Shown here: positions 17,104-25,594 of the stretch, piece by piece
How positions within the stretch are numbered: position 1 is the stretch's first letter
Layout: every line of letters starts with the position of its first letter
Source of the DNA: Micrococcaceae bacterium RIT 802
GTDB taxonomy: Bacteria > Actinomycetota > Actinomycetes > Actinomycetales > Micrococcaceae
Reading direction: 5' to 3'
Assembly: GCA_016892645.1 (NCBI GenBank)
Contig: JAFEMX010000010.1
Location: forward strand, 62,001-126,000
Length of the DNA: 64,000 nt
The notes under the pieces: generated by a model
Seen by the model: only the letters and a program-made list of their open reading frames with translations
Databases searched by the model: none
Told to the model about the DNA's origin: nothing
Position numbers and translations under genes: made by a program

Positions 17104-18225
17104 TCACTGGATGTGCTGGACGGCTCGGTGGTCGGAGGCCGCGGAGACGTCGACCCAGCTGTTGCTGCGGGAGGAATCCAGCACTGCGGCGGTGAGGATG
17201 CTGGCGCGCAGACCGTCCGCGAAGGTCGGCAACCCGGCAGGTGCTCCCCCGCCGATCGTCGCATAGGTGTCGGCGACGAAGGCGTTGAAGGCATCGAGAT
17301 AGCCCATCGGGTGCCCGGCGGGAACTACCGAGAGCCGGGCGGCGTCGTCGACCAGCGATGGGGCGTCGCGGGCCAGGGTGGTGGATCCCGCACGTCCGCC
17401 GAGCCAGAGTTCGTCGGGGTGCTCCTGGTCGAAGGCGACCGATCCGCTGGTCCCCCCGAGTTCGAGGCTCAACGCGTTCTTCCGTCCGGCGTTGACCTGC
17501 GAGACCATCAGGCTGCCGATGGCGCCGCCTTCCATCTCCACCAGGCACACGGCGGCGTCCTCGGTGTCGACGGGTTGTCCGCGGCGGGTGGGGTGGGCGA
17601 TACCGAGCCGGGCGTTGATGCGCACGATCCGCTCCCCCGCGATGAATTCGAGCAGGTCCACCAGATGGGAGCCGATGTCGGCGAAGGCCCGGGACGGTCC
17701 CCCGGCAGCGGGATCGACGCGCCAATCGGTGTCATCCTCCTGCAGCATCCAATCCTGCAGGTAGTTCCCCCGCACGGTCAGAAGCCGCCCAATACCCCCG
17801 CCTGCGGCCTGGTGGCGGGCTTGGCGGGCCATCGGATGGAAGCGGTAGATGAACGGGACGGTCGCGGTGACTCCGGCCCGGGTCGCGAGTTCGGCCAGTG
17901 CCGAGGCCTCCTCGGGGGCGATGGCCAGCGGCTTTTCGCAGACGACGTGTTTGCCGGCCTCCAACACCGCGCGGGCGTGCCCGGCATGCGTGGCATTCGG
18001 CGAGCAGACGTGCACGACATCGACGCGTGCCAGCAACTCGTCCAGGGTGGCCGCCGCGTGCGGGATCCCCAGGTCGGCGGCGGCCCGGGCGGAGCGCTCG
18101 GGACGGGAGGAGAGCACCGAGACGACATCGGCGCCGGCGGCGCGCGCGGCCTGGGCATGGATCCGGGCCATGAAGCCGCCGCCGATGATGCCGACCTTCA
18201 GCGGTGCAGTGGATGGGTGGCTCAC
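17104..18225 (-). CDS. Gfo/Idh/MocA-family NAD(P)-dependent sugar dehydrogenase 1
   Basis: This 373-residue protein has an N-terminal Rossmann fold (KVGIIGGGFMARIHAQA, about 10-26), the family EKP motif in VCEKPLAIAPEEA (about 98) and the C-terminal alpha/beta substrate domain. The latter includes DIGSHLVDLLEFI, with the conserved D and H, and VDTEDAAVCLVEMEGG. Members oxidise or reduce one hydroxyl of a sugar or inositol. With a second, different member and two TIM-barrel proteins in the same operon, a cycle of oxidation and re-reduction around a keto-sugar intermediate is likely. The exact sugar is unknown. Confidence 0.88.
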   Translation of the reverse strand: MSHPSTAPLKVGIIGGGFMARIHAQAARAAGADVVSVLSSRPERSARAAADLGIPHAAATLDELLARVDVVHVCSPNATHAGHARAVLEAGKHVVCEKPLAIAPEEASALAELATRAGVTATVPFIYRFHPMARQARHQAAGGGIGRLLTVRGNYLQDWMLQEDDTDWRVDPAAGGPSRAFADIGSHLVDLLEFIAGERIVRINARLGIAHPTRRGQPVDTEDAAVCLVEMEGGAIGSLMVSQVNAGRKNALSLELGGTSGSVAFDQEHPDELWLGGRAGSTTLARDAPSLVDDAARLSVVPAGHPMGYLDAFNAFVADTYATIGGGAPAGLPTFADGLRASILTAAVLDSSRSNSWVDVSAASDHRAVQHIQ

Positions 18226-18256
18226 AAGGTCCTCCTTCGGGTGGGTTCGGAGCGGG

Positions 18257-19096
18257 TCATTTCACGGAACCCGCGGACAGGCCGGCCACGAGATGGCGCT
18301 GGACGAACATGAACCCGATGAGCACGGGCAGCGAGACGACCACCGAGGCGGCCATCAGCTGGTTCCAGTACACGTCGGTCTGCGAGGCGTAGGAACGCAG
18401 GCCGATCGCCAGGGTGCGGGTGTCGGAGTTGGTCAGCACCGAGGCGAAGAGGACCTCGCCCCAGGCGGTGATGAAGGAGTAGACGGCCACGGCGATGATC
18501 CCCGGCCTGGCGACCGGCAGCACCACGCGGATCAGGGCGCCCATCCGACCGGTGCCGTCGATCATCGCCGCCTCTTCGAGTTCGCGCGGGATCGATGCCA
18601 GGAAGCCGGTGAGCATCCAGATGGCGAACGGCAACGAGAACGTCAGGTACGTCAGGATCAGCCCGAGGTAGGTTCCCGAGAGCTGCAGTCCGACCGTGCG
18701 TTCGATCTGCGTGAAGATCAGGAACAGCGGCAGCAGGAACAGGATGCCCGGGAACATCTGGGTCGAGAGGACCACCAGGGAGAACGTCCGTGCGCCCTTG
18801 AACTGGAAGCGGGAGAGGGCGTAGGCGGCCATGACGGCCAGCACCACCGAGAAGAAGGTGGCGCTGACGGTGACGATGAGGCTGTTGACGAAGTAGTCGG
18901 CCAGCGGGACGGTCTTCCAGATGTCCAGGTACGGCTGCAGGGTGATGGTGCTCGGCCACCAGGTGAACAGCCCGCGCACGTCCTCGAGCGGCTTGACGCT
19001 GGTGACGAGCACGACATAGAGCGGCAGGATGACGATGATCGACAGGCCCAGCAGCCCGAACGTGCGCAGGATGCGGAATCCACGGGTCTCAAGCAT
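18257..19096 (-). CDS. Carbohydrate ABC permease (MalG-type)
   Basis: This 279-residue protein has six membrane helices and the EAA loop EEAAMIDGTGRMGALIRVVLPVARPGI. It overlaps the upstream permease by 8 bases, so the two are translated together. It forms the importer with the MalF-type permease and the binding protein at 20138. No ATPase lies in the operon. Confidence 0.9.
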   Translation of the reverse strand: MLETRGFRILRTFGLLGLSIIVILPLYVVLVTSVKPLEDVRGLFTWWPSTITLQPYLDIWKTVPLADYFVNSLIVTVSATFFSVVLAVMAAYALSRFQFKGARTFSLVVLSTQMFPGILFLLPLFLIFTQIERTVGLQLSGTYLGLILTYLTFSLPFAIWMLTGFLASIPRELEEAAMIDGTGRMGALIRVVLPVARPGIIAVAVYSFITAWGEVLFASVLTNSDTRTLAIGLRSYASQTDVYWNQLMAASVVVSLPVLIGFMFVQRHLVAGLSAGSVK

Positions 19097-20093
19097 TGGG
19101 TCCCTTTCCCTTGGGCATGACGAGTCGGATGTAGAACGCCGAGGCGATCAGCAGCACGACCAGGAGCAGGACGCTCATGGCGCCACCGACACCGAAGTTC
19201 CAGTTGCTGAAGGACTGCTGGTAGATCAGCGGCGAGATCAGCGTCGCCTCCGGTGGGGAGGCCGGCCCGAACAACACGTACGGGACGTTGAACTGGTTGA
19301 AGATCCACAGCGAGAGCATCAGCAACAGCACCGAGTTGGCCTGCTTGATCATGGGCAGGGTGATGTTGGTGAATTGCTTCCACAGGCTGGCCCCATCCAG
19401 CGCGGCCGCCTCGTACACTTCACCGGGGATGTTCTGCAGTGCCGCCAGCAGCATCAGGAAGGCGAAGGGCCAGAACTGCCACACCGTCACGATGACCATC
19501 ACCCAGAAGGCATTGGACCCCAACAGCCAGAACGGCCGGTGGTCCAGCAACCCGAGGTCGTCGACCAGGAAGCGGTTGATGACGCCGTCGCGCTGGTTGA
19601 ACATGAACGCCCAGGCAATGGTGCCCACGTAGCTGGGCAGGGCATACGGCACCAGGAACAGCGTCCGCAGCAGCCCACGCCCCCGGAAGCTCGAGGAGAG
19701 CAGGACCGCGGCGAACATGCCCAGCGCCCAGGCCAGGGCCACCACGATGACCGTGAACAGCAGGGTCCGCCCCAGCGCCCCGTAGAACTGGGTGCCGATC
19801 GGACTCGACGGACTGAGCCCGGCCACGAAGTTTTCGAACCCGATGAACTTGGCCTTCACCCAGTTCCCGATGCTCAGCTGGGTCAGCGCGATGAACGCGA
19901 TCCAGACCCCGAGGATCATGGGGATGATGTGGATCAGCAGCTCCATGATGGTCGCCGGGGCGATCAGCAGGTACGGGAACAGGTCCTTCTTGCGCTTGCG
20001 TTGCGGGGCCGGGGGTACCGGCCGCCCCTGGGTGGGGGCGGCCGGATCCGGCTCTACACGGCGGCGGTTCCCGGCTTCAAGGGTGGGAGCCAT
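19089..20093 (-). CDS. Carbohydrate ABC permease (MalF-type)
   Basis: This permease of about 334 residues has a basic N-terminal tail (QRKRKKD), six helices and the EAA loop YEAAALDGASLWKQFTNITLPM. Two starts are possible. The ATG at 20093 (or the adjacent one at 20096) has AAAGGA at the right distance. A GTG at 20141 overlaps the stop of the binding-protein gene as GTGA but has no ribosome binding site. I prefer the former. It belongs to the ROK-controlled operon. Confidence 0.88.
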   Translation of the reverse strand: MAPTLEAGNRRRVEPDPAAPTQGRPVPPAPQRKRKKDLFPYLLIAPATIMELLIHIIPMILGVWIAFIALTQLSIGNWVKAKFIGFENFVAGLSPSSPIGTQFYGALGRTLLFTVIVVALAWALGMFAAVLLSSSFRGRGLLRTLFLVPYALPSYVGTIAWAFMFNQRDGVINRFLVDDLGLLDHRPFWLLGSNAFWVMVIVTVWQFWPFAFLMLLAALQNIPGEVYEAAALDGASLWKQFTNITLPMIKQANSVLLLMLSLWIFNQFNVPYVLFGPASPPEATLISPLIYQQSFSNWNFGVGGAMSVLLLVVLLIASAFYIRLVMPKGKGPNA

Positions 20094-20137
20094 CATCTGT
20101 CCTTTCGGCCGTTTCGAGGCGGGTGGGGCGGGCGTGC

Positions 20138-21475
20138 TCACATCTGCGAATTCGCGTTTTCGAGCGCCTTCTTCACGTCGGCCTCGGTGACCTTCTCACC
20201 TTGGGCGATCTGGGCGAAGAGGTTCTTCACCGCGGTGCCGACCAGGGTCTCCATCTGGCTCTCGGAGGGGTAGAGCGGCATCGGCTGGGCGTGGTTGGCC
20301 AGGATGTCCTTCTTCAGCGAGATCTCCTCGGACTTGAAGGCCGGGTCGTCGTAGGCGGCGGTGACCACGGGCAGGGCGGTGAATTCCTTGTTCAGGTACT
20401 TCTGCTCGGAATCGCTGGTCAGGTGCTTGACGAAGTCGACGGCTGCCTCCTTGTTGTCGGAGTTGTCGAAGACGGAGACGTTGATGCCGGCCACGTGGGA
20501 CTGCGTGCCTTCCAGCCCGGTGGCATCGGCGGTCATCATCGGGACCGGCGCGGCCTTCCAATCCTTCATGTCCCGCGCGTTCAGCGTCTTGCCGGGAGCC
20601 TGGTCGAAGAACATGGCCGACTTGCCCGCGGCGAAGTCCTCCACCATGTCCGAGCCGTTCTGGGCCTCGGCCATCGACGGGTTGACCACGCCGTCCTCGC
20701 CCATGAGCTGGACCCACTGGTTCACGCCCTTGACGACGCCGTCGGAGGCGAACTGGGGGTTGCCCTGGTCGTCGTAGAGGGCCGAGCCGTTCTGCAGACC
20801 GCGGATGAAGGCGGCGTGGGCGTTGTTGGTCACCGAGGATCCGGCGAGGGAGACGCCCCACTGGTCGGTCTTGCCGTCCTTGTTGGTGTCCTTGGTCAGC
20901 TTCTTGGCGTCGGCGACGAACTCATCCCAGGTGGCCGGCGGCGCGTCGATCCCGGCCTCCTTGAACATCTTGGTGTTGTAGTACATGGAGTAGCTCAGCC
21001 CGTAGAGCGGGACGGAGGTCGGGGCCTGGCCCTCGGCGCCGCCGGTCGCCCAGCTGGTCTGCACGAAGCGGTCCTGCCCGCCGATCTTCTCCAGCGCGTC
21101 GCCCTCCCACGGCATGAACGCGCCGGAGGCCTGCAGGGACACGGCCCAGGTGTTGCCGATGTTCAGCACGTCGGGTCCGTCGCCGGAGGAGACGGCGGTG
21201 AGGATGCGGTTGTAGAGGTCGCTCCACGGGATGACCTCGAGTTCGACCTTGGTGCCGGTCTCCTCGGTGTAGCGCTCGATCGACTCCTTCAGCACGCGCT
21301 CGTCGTCGGTGACCGACGTGCCCTGGTTCGAGGCCCAGTAGGTGATGGTGCCGCCGGCCTTGGCGTCCCCGGTGTCGGCGGATCCGTTGTTGCCGCAGGC
21401 CGACAGGCCCAGGGACATGGCGCCGATGGAGAGGACGGCAGCCCATTTCATGGTGCGTTTCATGACGGTTCTCAT
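20138..21475 (-). CDS. Sugar-binding lipoprotein of the ROK-controlled ABC importer
   Basis: This family-1 solute-binding protein of about 445 residues has a Sec lipoprotein leader: basic start, hydrophobic core AAVLSIGAMSLG and lipobox LSAC. The mature part begins GNNGSADTGDAKAGGTITYWAS. Later segments DGPDVLNIGNTWAVSL and AAFIRGLQNGS are typical of the family. Start codons at 21475 and 21463 are both possible; neither has a strong ribosome binding site, and the upstream open frame to 21595 is not credible as protein. It binds a sugar or sugar derivative outside the cell and feeds the two permeases downstream. Confidence 0.88.
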   Translation of the reverse strand: MRTVMKRTMKWAAVLSIGAMSLGLSACGNNGSADTGDAKAGGTITYWASNQGTSVTDDERVLKESIERYTEETGTKVELEVIPWSDLYNRILTAVSSGDGPDVLNIGNTWAVSLQASGAFMPWEGDALEKIGGQDRFVQTSWATGGAEGQAPTSVPLYGLSYSMYYNTKMFKEAGIDAPPATWDEFVADAKKLTKDTNKDGKTDQWGVSLAGSSVTNNAHAAFIRGLQNGSALYDDQGNPQFASDGVVKGVNQWVQLMGEDGVVNPSMAEAQNGSDMVEDFAAGKSAMFFDQAPGKTLNARDMKDWKAAPVPMMTADATGLEGTQSHVAGINVSVFDNSDNKEAAVDFVKHLTSDSEQKYLNKEFTALPVVTAAYDDPAFKSEEISLKKDILANHAQPMPLYPSESQMETLVGTAVKNLFAQIAQGEKVTEADVKKALENANSQM

Positions 21476-21558
21476 TTCTCTGCTGTGAGTGAGATGGAGC
21501 GGTGATGGAGGTGGTGCGGTGATGGAAAATGCACGACGGCGGAGCTCCCCGCGGGTGC

Positions 21559-22668
21559 TCAGGAGACCGGGTTGCTGGCCCGGGAGGGATCCCAATCCGC
21601 ATCGAGCGGTGCGGAGATCTGCACGGTGGAGGTGACGTCGACGAAGGTGCCGGTGTCGGCCGCCTCGACGAGGGAGGCCATGGCGTCCAGGACGTGGAAG
21701 GCCAGCTCGCCGGGGACTCGTTCGGGGCGGTCCTCACGGATGGCCTGCGCCAGTTCGGCGACACCGGTGCCCCGGGTGAAGAAGGAGCCGGTGGCCTCGA
21801 CGACGCGCGGATCGCCCTCGCCGGTGTGGATGGTGGTCTCGCCGTCGAACATGTTGGGGTCCGGGAATACCGCGGTGCCCTCGGCTCCGGAGATCTCCAC
21901 GAACCCGGCGCGGGGCAGCTTGGAGTCGAAGCTGAACACGGACTGGGCGCTGGCCCCGGATTCGAAATCGATCAGCGCGCTGACGTGGGTGGGGACCTCG
22001 ACGACGAAGTCGGTGCCGGCCTTGGGGCCGGAGCCGATGGTCCGCGAGCTGCGGGCCTGCGAGGACAGGGCTGCGACGCGGCGGATCGGACCGAAGACCT
22101 GGATCAGCGTGGTCAGGTAGTAGGGGCCGACGTCGAACAGCGGGCCGGCGCCCTTGGCGAAGAGGAACTCCGGACTCGGGTGCCAGGACTCGGGGCCGGG
22201 GACCTGGAAGAGGGTCAGGGCGGTGAGCGGCTGGCCGATGGCCCCGTCGCGGACCTCGCGCAGCGCGGTCTGCAGGCCGGCGCCGAGGAACGTGTCGGGG
22301 GCGACGGCGACCCGGACGCCGGCCTCCTGGGCGGCCTCCATGAGTTGGCGGCCGGATTCGCGGTCCAGTGCATAGGGCTTTTCGCCCCAGACGTGCTTGC
22401 CGGCGGCGACTGCCTGCAGGGCGACCTCGACGTGGACGGCGGGGATGGTCAGGTTCACGACGATTTCGACGTCGTCGGTGGCGAGCAGCTGCTCGTAGGA
22501 GCCCGAGTTCGAGACGCCCCATTTCTCGGCCTGGGATGCGGCGCGCTCCTCGTCGATGTCGGCGATGAAGACGACCTTCAGGTCGGGGAACTGGGTGAGG
22601 TTGCCCAGGTACTGGTCGCTGATGGTTCCGGCGCCGACGATGCCGACGCCAGTCGTCGCGGCGCTCAC
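21559..22668 (-). CDS. Gfo/Idh/MocA-family NAD(P)-dependent sugar dehydrogenase 2
   Basis: This 369-residue protein has a Rossmann N-terminus (VGIVGAGTISDQYL, about 8-21), the motif GEKPYALDRES (about 94) and a C-terminal domain with PLFDVGPYYLTTLIQVFG. That segment places the conserved D and Y where the family has its catalytic residues. It starts with GTG at 22668, overlapping the stop of the TIM-barrel gene by GTGA. It is clearly not a close paralog of the first Gfo/Idh/MocA protein, so the two probably catalyse different steps, for example oxidation at the start and reduction at the end of a pathway. Confidence 0.88.
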   Translation of the reverse strand: MSAATTGVGIVGAGTISDQYLGNLTQFPDLKVVFIADIDEERAASQAEKWGVSNSGSYEQLLATDDVEIVVNLTIPAVHVEVALQAVAAGKHVWGEKPYALDRESGRQLMEAAQEAGVRVAVAPDTFLGAGLQTALREVRDGAIGQPLTALTLFQVPGPESWHPSPEFLFAKGAGPLFDVGPYYLTTLIQVFGPIRRVAALSSQARSSRTIGSGPKAGTDFVVEVPTHVSALIDFESGASAQSVFSFDSKLPRAGFVEISGAEGTAVFPDPNMFDGETTIHTGEGDPRVVEATGSFFTRGTGVAELAQAIREDRPERVPGELAFHVLDAMASLVEAADTGTFVDVTSTVQISAPLDADWDPSRASNPVS

Positions 22669-23468
22669 TTGGTGCCTGCCAGGAAGGCGTAGGAGTCGGC
22701 CACTGCCTGCAGGACGTCGCCGTCGTGGTCATCGAGCTCGACGACGCGCAATGCATTCGGGGCGGCGGCGAGGATCTTGGCCACCGGCATGGAGCCGGTG
22801 CCGACGGCGACCTGTTCCTTGTCGTTCTTGTTCTTGGGGCCGTCCTTGACGTGGAGGGCCTTGACCTTGTCGCCGAGGCGGGCCAGCAGGGCCGGGGCGT
22901 CCTCGCCGCCGACTTCGGCCCAGTAGGTGTCGACCTCGAGGGCGACGGCGGTACCGACCTCGTCGGCGAAGATCTCCAGGGCTGCGGTGCCGTCGATGCG
23001 GTTCTCCAGCTCGAAGGCGTGGTTGTGGTAGCCGACGGCCAGTCCATGGTCGGCTGCCTGGGCGGCGATGTCCTTCAGGTCGCGGGCGATGCCGGCGACG
23101 GAGTCGCGGGTGGTCCAGCGGGACTCGTCGATGTGTGGGTCGATGATGGTGGAGATGCCGAGCTGCTTTGCAGCTGCGAAGATGGCGTCGAGGTCGCCGT
23201 CGATCAGCTTTACGTGGGCGGTCGGGGCGGCGAGGCCGAGCCGGGACAAGTGCTCCTGGTATTCGGCGGCACGCTCAACGAAGGCGTAGGGCTCGACGTT
23301 GGTGAAGCCGATGCCGGCGATCTTCTCGAGCGTTCCGGGGAGGTCTTCGGCGAGGTGGCCGCGAACCGTGTAGAGCTGGACGGAGAGGCCGGGTCTGACC
23401 GAGGCGCCCTGCGCATCGGTGGGTTTCGGCTGCGGTGTGCGCCGAGTGGTGGGGCCGGACGTTGTCAT
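22665..23468 (-). CDS. Sugar phosphate isomerase/epimerase-family TIM-barrel protein 2
   Basis: This 267-residue TIM barrel has LSVQLYTVRGHLAEDLPGTLEKIA at about 27-50 and the metal-ligand strands GYHNHAFELE, ALEVDTYWAEVGG and ALHVKDGPKNK. The start at ATG 23468 follows AGAGGAGC; a longer upstream frame has no site. It is the first gene of the operon, read away from the ROK regulator. It is shorter than TIM-barrel protein 1 and belongs to the IolE/hydroxypyruvate-isomerase-like group. A role in isomerising, eliminating or hydrating a keto-sugar is inferred from the operon. Confidence 0.87.
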   Translation of the reverse strand: MTTSGPTTRRTPQPKPTDAQGASVRPGLSVQLYTVRGHLAEDLPGTLEKIAGIGFTNVEPYAFVERAAEYQEHLSRLGLAAPTAHVKLIDGDLDAIFAAAKQLGISTIIDPHIDESRWTTRDSVAGIARDLKDIAAQAADHGLAVGYHNHAFELENRIDGTAALEIFADEVGTAVALEVDTYWAEVGGEDAPALLARLGDKVKALHVKDGPKNKNDKEQVAVGTGSMPVAKILAAAPNALRVVELDDHDGDVLQAVADSYAFLAGTK

Positions 23469-23572
23469 GGAATGAGCTCCTCTGGAGTGCGCTGTCGGGC
23501 GGTTCATCGGCCGCTGCGGCAATCAGCGTGAGCGCTGTCACATCGGCGTTGAAATTGAGCGTACGAGTACTT

Positions 23573-23586
23573 TTGACGAACGTCAA
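23573..23586. promoter_or_regulatory. Candidate ROK-repressor operator
   Basis: TTGACG-AA-CGTCAA at 23573-23586 is a perfect 6-2-6 inverted repeat, flanked by CTTT before it and AAAAG shortly after. It sits in the 244-base divergent promoter between the sugar operon (start 23468) and the ROK gene (start 23713), so one bound dimer could control both. Confidence 0.65.
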
Positions 23587-23712
23587 GCAAAAGCTGTAGG
23601 AATATACTCAGAAGGTCGATCGGCAATAACTTCCCGCAACAACTCGGGAATGAGGGCGGCCGATGGCATGATCACTGCAAGCACCTGACAACTGGGGACC
23701 ACGAAACGAGGA

Positions 23713-24906
23713 ATGATGGCCATCGAGACGGCCGAGAACGGCACCGCCGACCTGGCCAAGGCCGGGGAGTTCCTCCAACTGCTCCGCGACGGACGGCCCC
23801 GCACGCGCGCCGAGTTGGCGCAGGTGACCGGCATGGCAAGGTCGACCATTGCCTCACGCGTCGAGACGCTTCTGCAGCTGGGTTATGTCTCCCCCGTGGG
23901 TGATTCGACGTCAACCGGTGGACGCCCACCCTCACTCTTCGCCTTAAATCCGAACGCTCGCGTCGTCATCGGCGCAGACCTCGGAGCGACGCACGCGCGG
24001 GCCGTATTGGCGAACCTAGCCGGTGAAGTGAAGGCAGAGTTCTGGGAGCCCCTGCCCATTGCGGACGGACCAGAGAAAGTCGTCGGATGGCTGGCTCAAA
24101 CCATCGGTAGGTTGCTCGAGGAGGCGGAATGCACCGCTTCCGACTTGGCCGCCATCGGCGTCGGCCTTCCTGGCCCCGTCGAATTCCAGACAGGCCGTCC
24201 CGTGAGCCCGCCGATCATGCCGGGGTGGGATGGGTATGACCTGCCAGCACGGCTCCACAGGGAATACGACGTTCCGGTACTCGTCGACAACGACGTGAAC
24301 ATCATGGCCCTTGGCGAGTACAAAGCGAACCTGCCCAACGACCAGGACATACTATTCGTCAAGGTCGCCACCGGCATTGGTGCAGGTCTCGTGGCCCACG
24401 GGCAATTGATGCGCGGCGCCCAAGGTACCGCTGGCGACCTGGGGCACGTTCGTGTTCCCGGCGGGCCAGATACGTTGTGCACTTGCGGCAACGTTGGCTG
24501 CTTGGAGGCCGTTGCCAGTGGCCCGGCCATAGCCAAGAAGCTCGGCCTCGCAGCCGAGCCCGGTCAAAACATCCCCTCGTTGGTCGCGCAACGAGTCCGC
24601 GATGGCGACGCGGAGGTGATCGCAGCAGTCCGCCAGGCCGGGAGGGACCTAGGCAGTGTTCTCGCAACCTGCGTCAGCATGCTGAATCCGTCGGTGATCG
24701 TCGTCGGTGGTTCGCTGGCCCAGGTCGGTGAGCACCTTTTAGCGGGAATACGTGAAGTCGTCTACCAGCGGTCACTGCCACTGGCGACGAAACATCTGCG
24801 GATTATCGCGTCTACGGCTGGCTCGCATGCAGGCGTCCTGGGGGCCGTGGCACTGGCTACCGATTTTGCCCTCTCAGCCAGCGCGATTGAAACGACACGC
24901 TGCTAG
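23713..24906 (+). CDS. ROK-family transcriptional regulator
   Basis: This 397-residue NagC/XylR-type protein has an N-terminal winged helix (RAELAQVTGMARSTIASRVETLLQLGYV, about 32-59) fused to a ROK sugar-kinase-like domain. The DLGATHARAVLANLAG phosphate-like motif opens that domain and VDNDVNIMALGEY follows. The zinc site CTCGNVGCLEAVASG is present near residue 257. The catalytic Asp (VDND) is kept, as in many regulators, but ligand sensing rather than catalysis is expected. It is divergent from the two-dehydrogenase sugar operon and is its likely repressor, released by the imported sugar. GAGGA precedes two tandem ATG codons (23713 and 23716). Confidence 0.88.
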   Translation: MMAIETAENGTADLAKAGEFLQLLRDGRPRTRAELAQVTGMARSTIASRVETLLQLGYVSPVGDSTSTGGRPPSLFALNPNARVVIGADLGATHARAVLANLAGEVKAEFWEPLPIADGPEKVVGWLAQTIGRLLEEAECTASDLAAIGVGLPGPVEFQTGRPVSPPIMPGWDGYDLPARLHREYDVPVLVDNDVNIMALGEYKANLPNDQDILFVKVATGIGAGLVAHGQLMRGAQGTAGDLGHVRVPGGPDTLCTCGNVGCLEAVASGPAIAKKLGLAAEPGQNIPSLVAQRVRDGDAEVIAAVRQAGRDLGSVLATCVSMLNPSVIVVGGSLAQVGEHLLAGIREVVYQRSLPLATKHLRIIASTAGSHAGVLGAVALATDFALSASAIETTRC

Positions 24907-25308
24907 CAACTGAAGGCTGCTCACCAGCATCTTCAGCGATCAGAACCTCGTTTCTACGAGGACCCCTCAACTCGTCGACATGGGGACGTAATCAGGCATG
25001 GTTGCCATTCCGACCGACGATGGACGCAGCAAAACAGGCTCCCGGGCAAGTCCGATTCCATTCAACGCGATGCCCCTGCCCCCCACTAAATACAGGTGCC
25101 GGTCAGCAAATATACGGCCCACATCACCGGACACGGCGAAGCGATGTCCGACGCCGGTCTATCACCAGAACGCATTGTTTCGCGCGCATACGCCACGATG
25201 AGGGGGATTCTCGCGCCAACCGCACGCTGCATTTAGACCACACGAAATTGCGCCATTGATTGCTCGGTGGACGGAAAGTGGTCTCCCGAAATCGTCAATC
25301 CAAAGGCA
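24907..25308. other. Non-coding left border of the defence island
   Basis: About 400 bases after the ROK gene have no convincing gene: two overlapping frames of 60-85 codons lack ribosome binding sites and look random. GC falls steadily toward 25300. TTTCTACGAGGACCCC near 24950 is a possible weak hairpin region. No tRNA, integrase site or repeat was recognised, so how the island entered cannot be read here. Confidence 0.5.
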
Positions 25309-25343
25309 TTGACACCCTTCATTTCCGATATATAGTCAATATA
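25309..25343 (+). promoter_or_regulatory. Near-consensus promoter giving a leaderless transcript
   Basis: TTGACA at 25309-25314, a 16-base spacer and TATAGT at 25331-25336 match a primary-sigma promoter closely. The ATG of the first island gene begins at 25343, only 6 bases after the -10 box, so transcription should start on or next to the A of the start codon. No ribosome binding site is present. Confidence 0.75.
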
Positions 25344-25594
25344 TGTCCGATAAATTCTCCGAACGTAAGTTGTACGAGTCTCGAAACGATAGATTTCGCC
25401 GGTTGGCTTCCACTCGAGGGGATCGACTTATTCGAGAGATTTCCTTACTGGGCAACCTAGCCAACCGAAAGAACTACGAGTACACGTCCGATGAGGTGGA
25501 AGCTCTTTTTCGCCCCATAGAGGTCGAGCTCCAAGAGGTGCGTGCCCTCTTCGATCCCGCATCTCCCTCCGAAAGAAAGGTGTCATTCGAATGA
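25343..25594 (+). CDS. Small conserved protein opening the GHKL defence operon
   Basis: This 83-residue, highly charged, helical protein has a central LLGNLANRKNYEYTSDEVEALF (about 35-56). From memory this type of segment recurs in small proteins next to restriction and GHKL-ATPase genes, but I know no function. No membrane helix, cysteine pair or nuclease motif is seen. It is read from a leaderless promoter at 25309 and its stop overlaps the GHKL ATPase start as ATGA, so the two are translationally coupled and may form a complex. A regulatory or scaffolding subunit is a guess. Confidence 0.7.
   Translation: MSDKFSERKLYESRNDRFRRLASTRGDRLIREISLLGNLANRKNYEYTSDEVEALFRPIEVELQEVRALFDPASPSERKVSFE

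Noticed and set aside
16052-17725. Reading the first TIM-barrel protein as 557 residues
   Set aside because: The extra N-terminal part is a frame shadow of the Gfo/Idh/MocA gene; ATG 17065 has a strong ribosome binding site and family homology begins there.
24998-25259. Two overlapping plus-strand frames of 67 and 85 codons before the defence island
   Set aside because: No ribosome binding site, no domain-like sequence, low-complexity mixture of Pro, Arg and Cys; they look like chance frames in a border region.
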